Source of the DNA: Ophiosphaerella korrae
Taxonomy: Eukaryota > Ascomycota > Dothideomycetes > Pleosporales > Phaeosphaeriaceae
Length of the DNA stretch: 64,000 nt
Assembly (NCBI GenBank): GCA_028456385.1
Contig: JALNQF010000151.1
Location: 43,831-107,830 of the forward strand
Direction: 5' to 3'
The translations under genes were made by a program, and so were the position numbers. The notes below the pieces were generated by a model. It had not been told where the DNA came from, did no database searches, and was given only the letters and a program-made list of their open reading frames with translations. Of the stretch, positions 56,290 to 64,000 are shown in pieces. Each line of letters begins with the position of its first letter. Positions within the stretch are counted from its first letter, which is position 1.

Positions 56290-59200
56290 TAACTAATTAA
56301 TAACAAAGAAGATATAAAAATAGTAATTAATACTTTAGAAATATAGAACAAGAAACTATAAGATTATACAAAATAAAATAAGGTATAAATTAAAGCTATT
56401 ATCTAAAGATAGAACTAGATAGAACTAATTACTTAAAGATTAGAGATAAGTGCGACAAAGAAACTACTAAAGATACCTATACTTAAGAAGTTTAATAGAA
56501 TAAGAGAAAAACTAAGACCTTTTATTACTTTAGTATAACTCTAGATAGATATATAAGTACTATACTTTAATATAGAAGAAAAGAAAGTAATATATATTAG
56601 ACTATACCTTAAAGAAAATACAATAAGATAGTATAAACCTTACTAGATAGATTATATAATATATTCTCTAATAACCTAGAAAGATAAAACTAAAGCTATT
56701 TTTAGAAGTTATAAATACTTTACTAAACAAATAAGAGTAGTGTTTAGAAATATAGATATTACCTAATAAGCTAAAGAATAGCTAGAAAAGCTTATACAAA
56801 GTTAAAGTATTCTTAAGTATATATTATAGTTTAAATAATTATCCTAAAATATAGAATAAAATAAGTTAGCCTTAATATTACGATTTAAACAAAGACTAAA
56901 TTCTAAGATCTAATATAAGATAATATATATAGAGAAACTAAGGATACTAGAAGCCCTAAAGTAATAAGTAATATAAATTAATAATAATCTTTAAGAATAG
57001 AAAAAGAATAAGTATAGAGCTTATACTTAGAACTATAATAAAAGAGACCTTATAGTTCTTAACGCTAATAAAGATAAGAAAAAAAAAAAAGAATAAAGAC
57101 TTTACGTACTTTAACTATAGTAAACTAGGCTACTACGTAAAGAACTATAAATCTAAATTAAAGAAAGATATAGTATACTATAAATATAGAAAACTAGGAT
57201 ACTTTATAAAAAACTATAAGAGTAAAGACTTAAAGAAAGAAACTTAGTTAAAGATAACTAAAAAGAAGAAGAAAGCACTATAAGTATAAGCTAAACTTTA
57301 AAAGAAAGTAGCTAGGAGTAAAGAAGTATAATATATAATACTCTATTAGACCTTTTATTATAATAATAACTACTATATATACTTTTTTAGTAAGTAGAGA
57401 GTAGTATAATTTCTATAAAAATAAAGATATAGAGTAGCTATAATAAAAGAAAGAATAAAAGCTTAGCTAAAAAAAATAGCTTAAGTAATAGACTTACTAA
57501 TAGAAGATTTAGAAGGGGAAGAGCCCCTAGTACTATTAATCTAAGCTAAAGGACTAGTACTAGATAAAGAAACTACTATAACTACTTCTAAAAGACTATA
57601 AAGAAGTAAGAAATAAGTTAGTATAAGAGGTATAGAGTATACCTAGCTAATAATATATAGTTATAATAGCTATATAATAATAGTTATAAAAGAATAAAAT
57701 AAAGAATAAAAGTTTATTTAGATATACTTAATAGTTATAAGTAAAAAGGAAGTATATAAAGACTAGAAAGAATATAATCTTAAAGAAATAAAGTTTATAC
57801 TATTTTAAGAATAGATAAAGTAATATATAGTTATAGTAGAAAGAATACTTATATTAAGAAAATAGTAGTACTTTATAAGAAAGATATAATAGATAAATAA
57901 AGCCTATATACTAAGAGTACTAGTAGTATACTATATCCTAATAATAAATATACTTAGTAAAGATAAGTACTAGGAAGGAGATAATAAAATAATAGATCTA
58001 AAATATCTAGTATATTTTAAAGTATTATAGATATTATACTTAGATAAGAATTATATTATATATAGAAACTCTAAAGTAAATAATAATATATAGCTTATAA
58101 AGAGAAGAGGCTATAATTATATAAGAGTAATTATAGTAAAAAATATCTAAGGATAAGAAATAATCCTAGAAGATAGATACTTAGTAGTAAGACCTAGATC
58201 TAAGTTAACTAAAAAATACGTCTAGAGAGGACTATAGTATAAATGTACAAATAATAAATATCTAAAATATAAAGAATATAAACTTAAAGTAAGGCTATAG
58301 CCTTAGAATAATAGATAATTTATAAAAATACTAAAGTAAGAAAAGCTAGAAAGTATAAAAGGCTTATATATTATAAAAATAGGTATATACTAAGAAAAGA
58401 AAGTATAATTAATAATTAATAGTAGAGCTACAAGAAACTTTATATTAAAGAAGTTTATAGAAATATAAAGAATAAAGTATATAATAAAGAAATACTCTTA
58501 ATAACTAAGTATAATTAAAAGAAAACTATTTTAGGAACTAATATAGTTTAAGATAGTACCTTTAACACTAAGGTTAGAAGGACTAGAAATTAAGAATATA
58601 GTTATAGATATAACAATAATTAATAATAAATAAGATATAATATTAGGTATACTATAGTTATAGATAACTAACCTATATATTAATTAGAAAATAGGAAGAA
58701 TTAGTTATAGTAAAATAGATATATTAAGAGCTAATATAAGTACTTATAAAGGAGAATTCCCTAAAGAATATAAGAAATAGGAAAAATAGCTTATAGAGCT
58801 AAAAGATTACCTTCTAGAATATTAACTATAGGACTTAGTAATAGAACTAGAAAAAAGTAAAAATATAAGATAGAGCCTAGTCTACTAAAAAATAGAAGAA
58901 GAATCTAAAATTAAATAAGTATTTATCTAAAACATAATAAAAAAGGGATAGATAAGAGAATCTAAATCCTTAGTAGTATATAGACTTATATTTGTAGACA
59001 AAAAAAAGATAAGTAAAAAGAGGCCTTATATAGATTTTAGGAAAACTAATACAATTATAAATAAGAACTAATACCTACTACTATAAATAGATAGAATATA
59101 AAATAAGCTATAAAGAGTAGAGATCTTTACAAAGCTAGATATCTAGAATACCTACTATTAGATTAGAATTAAAAAAGGTAATAAATAGAAAATAGTATTT

Positions 59201-61560
59201 AGAATATAGTATAGACTATATAAATACTTAGTTATACTATTTAGTTTAATAAATACGCTAGTAGCATTCTAAGAAAGAATTAATATAGTACTAAGAGAGT
59301 ACTTAGATATATTTATATTTATATACCTAGATAATATCTTTATATTCTTAGAAATAGAAGAAGAATATATATAATATGTATATAAAGTACTAGAGAAACT
59401 AGCTAAAAATAAACTATTTCTTAAAATAAGAAAATGCGAATTCTATATAAAGAAGATAGACTTCCTTAGATTTATTATTAAACTAAGAAAAATTAGGATT
59501 AATCTAGAAAAGATTAGATTAATTAACAAATAGCTAATACTAAGAAACCTAAAAGAAGTATAATAGTTTTATAAGTTAGCTAACTTTTATAAGAAGCTAA
59601 TAGTAAAATACTCTAAAGATATAGAACTAATAACAAGACTTATAAAGAAAGATATACTATTTAAATAGATAAAAGAATATAATAAAGTATTTAATAAGAT
59701 TAAGAAGAAGTTTATAGAAAACTTAGTTATTAGAATATATAACCTAGACCTACTAGTAATAGTAAAAATAGATATATCTAATTTAGTCTATAGAATAGCA
59801 CTAGTATAAGAAGACCTAGAGACTAGAAAAGAATACCTAGTTAAGTACTTTTCTAAGAAAATAAAGATAGTAGAACTTAATTACCTAATCTATAATAAGG
59901 AAATACTAGTAATCTATAAAGTATTTAAATAATAGAGAGTATACCTATAAGGAGTAAAGTACTAGATAAAGGTCTACATAGACTACAAGAATCTTATAGG
60001 ATTTATAATAAATAAAGAATTATTATAATACTATATAAAATAGTAGGAGTTTCTATTAATATTTAATATAGAAATTATATATACAAAAGAAAAAGATAAT
60101 TAATTTATAGATACTCTTAGTAGAAGACTAGACTTATAAGAAGAAATAAGTACTACTAGTATAGTTCTAGTTAAGAATAAAGAAGGATATTTAGTCTTAA
60201 ATATACCTAAGATAGCCGTAACACTTAAAAGAACAAGTAGTAAGCTAGATAAATAGGTTTAAAAGATAATACAAGAAGTATCTAAAGAAATAAAGAAACT
60301 ATAAATCTAAAAAGGAGTTATATAAGCCTATAAAAAGATATATATTCTAAGTAAAATTTAAAGAGAATTTATAAGATAATTTTATAAATTACTAGTCTAT
60401 AGTTACTAAAGAATTAAGAAAATATTAAATAGACTACTACGAGACTACTATATTCTAAAAGTAAGATAACTAGTAATAGAAGTACTACAAGACTATATAG
60501 AATACTATAGAAATAAATATAATAGATACGCGTAATATAGAATACTATAACTAGTAGAAATATTAGAATAACTATAAAGAGTTATTATAATAGACTTTAT
60601 TACAAAATTACCTAAGTCTAAAGACCTAATATTAAGAGTTAAGTATAATAGAATCTTAATAATAGTAGATAAGCTAATAAAGTATACATACTTTAGACTA
60701 TATAAAGAAAAGAGTAGGATAGAAGTTACTATATACTAAGTTCTAAGAATAGTAATTTGTTAATATAGACTACTAGATAAAATTATTATAGATAGAGATA
60801 TACGATTTATATTAAAACTATAGAGAATAATAGTAGTATAATTAGGAATATACTACGCGATGTCTATAGTATACTAACTATAAATAGATAGATAATTAGA
60901 ATAAATAAATTAGATAGTAGAATAATACTTAAGATACTACCTTAACTATAACTAGAATAATTAGGTATAACTACTACCTATAGTATAGTTAGTATACAAC
61001 AGTGCAAAGAATATAGTAATAAGAGTATTACTTTTTTTTATAAACTATAGATTTAAGCCTAATATATACTAGATACTAAGGAATTAGATATCTTAGTCTC
61101 TAAGAAGAGAAAACTTTACAAATAGACTTAAAGATATATATAATTAACTAAGAAAAGACGTAGAATTCTTATATAACTATATAGCAAAGTACTATAATAA
61201 GAAGTATAAAGAAAGACTCTAATTTAAAAAGAGAGAAAAAGTATAGTTAGTATAGAAGAATATTAAGAGTAAGTAACTAAGCTTAAAATTAGACTACGTT
61301 AAGATAAGACTATATAAAATTAAGAAAGAAGTTATACTAGTTATATTTAAGCTAAAACTACTAAATAAGATAAAGATATACTTAACTTTCTATATAGCTC
61401 TACTAGAATAAGTACTATAAAATATAGAACTACTAGTATATAAAGTAGATATATATAGAGAATAAAAAAAATAAGAAGTTAAAGAAATCTTATAGTACTA
61501 GTTCTATAATAGAAGAAATTACTACTTAGTAGAATAGATAGGTATAGACGAAAAGAGATA
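56290..61560 (+). pseudogene. Degraded gag-pol with chromodomain of element B
   Basis: Second full-length copy of the same coding region as in A, aligning base by base for about 5 kb. The C-terminal part includes a chromodomain-like segment (region 61470-61560, with YNRRNYYLVE). In chromoviruses this domain directs insertion into heterochromatin, which would suit self-nesting; that link is inference. Reading frame broken throughout by TAG/TAA. Confidence 0.8.
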
Positions 61561-62307
61561 ACTATAGGAGAAAATATAGGAACTAGAAGATAATCTTAAT
61601 TACTCTAAGAAACTAAAAGAGTTCTAAAGTTAAAACCCTCTAGAACGCCTAGTAGTAAACTAAGAGAACTAATATTACTAATAATAGATAGAGAGATAAT
61701 AAGGACGTCTAGCGTAGAACTTACTATAGTAATACTAAACGCCTTATCTAAGTTTAGCTTAGCTTTAAGAGCTACTAACTACTTAGCTAATTTCTTATTA
61801 TTTAAGGCCTTTATCTTATAAAGATAAGAGAGATAAGCTTAGTTCTCTACTAGCTTACTTTACGTAAGCTCCTAGATACGCTTATACTTAGCTTTAGCCT
61901 CTATAATTTAAGATAGTAATTTCTCTTAAGTTTAGTTAATAGCTTTCCCTATTATTATTAAGCCTAGATATAAGAATAAGTATAATAAACGTATACTTAG
62001 AAAGAGAGATACTAGATATATTATAAGAGCTATATATATTTATATAAATATATACTTTATAAGCTCTACTATTATTTATAGAAATAATATAAAGAAGAGA
62101 CTTAAGATTTAATTTAGGAAAGGTATAACAAGAATAAGAAAATATTTTAATACTATTACGCAATACGTAATTAGTAAGGAGATAGTAATAACGTATAGAT
62201 AAAATAGTTATAAGAGAAGATAAAGAGCTCTACATTAATAAAGAAACTAGACTAATAACTTTAGCTCTAAGATAAGTAAACTAGGACCTACTTAGGAGGA
62301 GAGATAG

Positions 62308-62736
62308 TATTATAGGTGTAATAGAAGGAATTAAGATAGAACTAATTAGTCTTAACTTAGGTACTAATAAAGTATAAGACAAGTAAAGTAATAATCTTAA
62401 TTAGGAGACTATATATAACTAGGACACCTAGTATAATCTATAATCTATAGACTCTTAGCGTTAATAGATTATAGATTAAGACAATCTATAATCTACTAGT
62501 CTTAGTAACTATAGATTATAGATTATAATAAGTATATAGTTAGAAGGATATATATTATTAGGATAGTATTAGTAATTTAATCCTTTAACTATAGAACGCT
62601 AATACAAAATAGTTATAAAATATCTTCTATTATTTATAGTTATTATAAATTACTTCCTAAGCTTTTACTCTTAACTCTTAATCTACTAACTTCTTTAAGA
62701 TAGGTACTTATAGTTAATAATAGGTAGCCTATTATA
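62308..62736 (+). repeat. 3' LTR of element B
   Basis: 429 bp, same length and termini as the 5' LTR. Confidence 0.9.
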
Positions 62737-62741
62737 AGTAA
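62737..62741. repeat. Right target-site duplication of element B
   Basis: AGTAA, identical to 55699-55703. Confidence 0.88.
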
Positions 62742-63768
62742 AGAAAAACGTAAAAAGTAAATAACCTAGTCTAAAACTAGACTACGTTAAAATAGGACTA
62801 TATAATATTAAGAAAAAAGTTATACTAGTTATATTTAAGTTAAAACTACTAAGTAAAATAAAAATATACTTAACTTTCTATATAGTACTACTTAAGATAG
62901 TACTATAGAACGTAAAACTACTAGTATATAAAGTAGATATATATAGAGAATAAAAAAAATAAGAAGTTAAAGAAATTCTAGTATACTAGTTCTATAATAG
63001 AAGGAACTACTATTTAGTAAAATAGATAGGTATAGATAAGAAAGGGTAACTATAGGAAAAAATATAGGAACTAGAAGATAACCTTAACTACTTTAAGAAA
63101 TTAGAGGAGTTCTAAAATTAAAACCTTTTAGAGCGCCTTATAGTAAACTAAGAAAATTAGTACTACTAATAATAAATAGAGAGATATTAGGAACGCTTAA
63201 TATAATAAGAGCTAGAGTAGCCTCTATAGCGTTCTTAAGGTCTATCTTAACTTCTAAGGTATAAGACTATTTAGATAACTTAGTATTATTATAGGCTTTT
63301 ATTTTATAAAGATACTTAATATAAGAATAAAGATCTACTAGCTTATAAAAAGTTAGCTTATACTTAACTTTAGCTTCTATAAGCTATAATAATAGTATCT
63401 CTTAAGCTTAGTTAATAGCTCGCCTTATATAACTTAGTAAGAAGAGACTATATAGAGATTAAGTACTTATACTCTATAAGAAAAATATTTAAAAGAGTAT
63501 ACTTATATTAAATATTAGTAAGAATATACTTACTATAGTACTTACTATCTTTTAAAGATATAAGATAAGTAAGCTTTAACTAAGTATAATAGGAGTAAAG
63601 AAATATTTTAACTCTATTATAAGTAATATAAGTAATAAGAAAAAGTTTATTATAATTAAAATAAGAAGATATAGAAAATAATATAGAACTAGAAATAAAT
63701 AAAGAAATAAGACTAATAACTTTAAGCTTAGAATAGAGAAATAAGAACTTACCTAAAGAGGAGAATAG
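62742..63768 (+). pseudogene. Chromodomain and 3' region of element A beyond the insertion
   Basis: Continues element A from the point where element B interrupted it. It aligns with element B 61260-62300: basic linker, chromodomain-like segment (about 62960-63060), acidic tail and 3' untranslated region. Confidence 0.75.
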
Positions 63769-64000
63769 TATTATAGCTATAATAAGAGAAAGCTAACTTA
63801 AGCTAATTAGCCCTACTATAAGTAATAAAAGTACGTATAACCTATAAGATAATAAACTTAATTAGGAAACTAACTATAATAGAGATATATAATAAATTCG
63901 CGATTTATAATCTTAGTAAATATAAAGTATAAAGCTAAGTACGTAATAAATTTATAATTTATAATCTTAGTAAATACAAAGTATAAAGCTAAGTACGTAA
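63769..64000 (+). repeat. 3' LTR of element A, partial
   Basis: Starts TATTATAGC like the 5' LTR at 50292. It contains a 54-bp tandem duplication (63890-63943 and 63944-63997) that is single in the 5' LTR. The LTR is cut by the window end. Confidence 0.75.

Larger units (their letters stand above)
55704..62736 (+). mobile_element. Complete Ty3/Gypsy element B nested in element A, RIP-degraded
   Basis: 7033 bp with two 429-bp LTRs and a 5-bp target duplication. Internal order: gag (about 56290-57300), zinc knuckles (57105-57230, Cys to Tyr), protease (about 58400-58710), reverse transcriptase (58960-59470, again YLDN), RNase H (59750-60050), integrase (60290-61080), chromodomain-like C-terminus (61255-61560) and a 700-bp 3' non-coding stretch. 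It is the only element with both ends in the window. No frame is intact, so it cannot encode its own transposition. Confidence 0.88.
50292..64000 (+). mobile_element. Ty3/Gypsy element A (plus strand), interrupted by element B, runs off window
   Basis: 5' LTR 50292-50678, gag-pol remnant 50830-55698, interruption by element B (55704-62736), then the remaining chromodomain and 3' region (62742-63768) and a 3' LTR starting at 63769 and cut by the window end. Left LTR starts directly after TTAGA (50287-50291) within the RNase H gene of element C, so A inserted into C. Fully RIP-like composition. Confidence 0.82.

Noticed and set aside
61936..62163. 75-codon minus-strand ORF in the AT-rich block
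   Set aside because: Lies in the 3' non-coding part of element B; composition is only Ser/Tyr/Ile/Asn/Lys as expected from TA-rich sequence; no counterpart preserved in elements A or C.
47500..64000. Mitochondrial or organellar DNA as the source of the AT-rich block
   Set aside because: The block holds three alignable Gypsy copies with LTRs and target duplication, and no mitochondrial genes or tRNAs; the composition is explained by RIP.
1..64000. CRISPR arrays, operons, riboswitches, bacterial-type features
   Set aside because: The genome is fungal; tandem repeats present are microsatellites or LTR sub-repeats without spacer structure.

Overview
The window is nuclear DNA of a filamentous ascomycete, most likely a Dothideomycete (Pleosporales-like). 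The evidence is compact genes with many 45-80 bp GT-AG introns carrying CTAAC/CTGAC branch sites, a Zn2Cys6 regulator, a LaeA-like methyltransferase, a SAT4/rhodopsin-type membrane protein, a HET-NB-ARC-TPR receptor relic, and transposons degraded by mutations typical of repeat-induced point mutation (RIP). The sequence is strongly bipartite: a GC-balanced, gene-rich left part (1 to about 28 kb), a mixed accessory zone (28-47 kb), and an extremely AT-rich block (47.5-64 kb) with no intact genes.

Left part. A LaeA-like methyltransferase (-) diverges from an FAD monooxygenase (+), followed by a zinc alcohol dehydrogenase (+). Next come a cysteine-rich secreted protein (-), a small conserved protein (-), a Zn2Cys6 transcription factor (-), an AlkB-type 2OG dioxygenase (-) and a kinesin-3 motor (-). 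The kinesin shares a 378-bp promoter with TRM5 tRNA methyltransferase (+). A small PIR-motif/GPI wall protein (-) and a PHO84-type phosphate transporter (-) follow. Except for one junction in the cysteine-rich gene, all exon models close in frame with canonical splice sites.

Accessory zone (28-47 kb). A short two-exon gene precedes a dead NLR gene whose seven stop codons are all explicable as C:G to T:A changes. Then come degenerate repeats, fragments of host genes (dicarboxylate-symporter N-terminus, proline-rich exon), a beta-trefoil/single-TM protein, a truncated pogo-type transposase and two foldback/MITE elements. Two candidate secreted effectors (121 and 232 aa) and a SAT4-family membrane protein lie just before the repeat block.

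Repeat block (46.5-64 kb). It is a nest of LTR retrotransposons that can be ordered from the sequence. A Copia 5' end (LTR, half-tRNA-iMet primer site, start of gag) is interrupted by a minus-strand Ty3/Gypsy element C. C is interrupted by a plus-strand Gypsy element A, and A is interrupted by element B. B is delimited exactly by two 429-bp LTRs and a 5-bp target duplication (AGTAA). A and B retain recognisable gag zinc knuckles, protease, RT, RNase H, integrase and chromodomain, with cysteine, tryptophan and glutamine codons turned into TAC/TAG/TAA. The outer LTR of C keeps about 380 bp of normal, GC-containing sequence and then changes abruptly to the AT-rich state, so an edge of the RIP-affected region is visible at base level.
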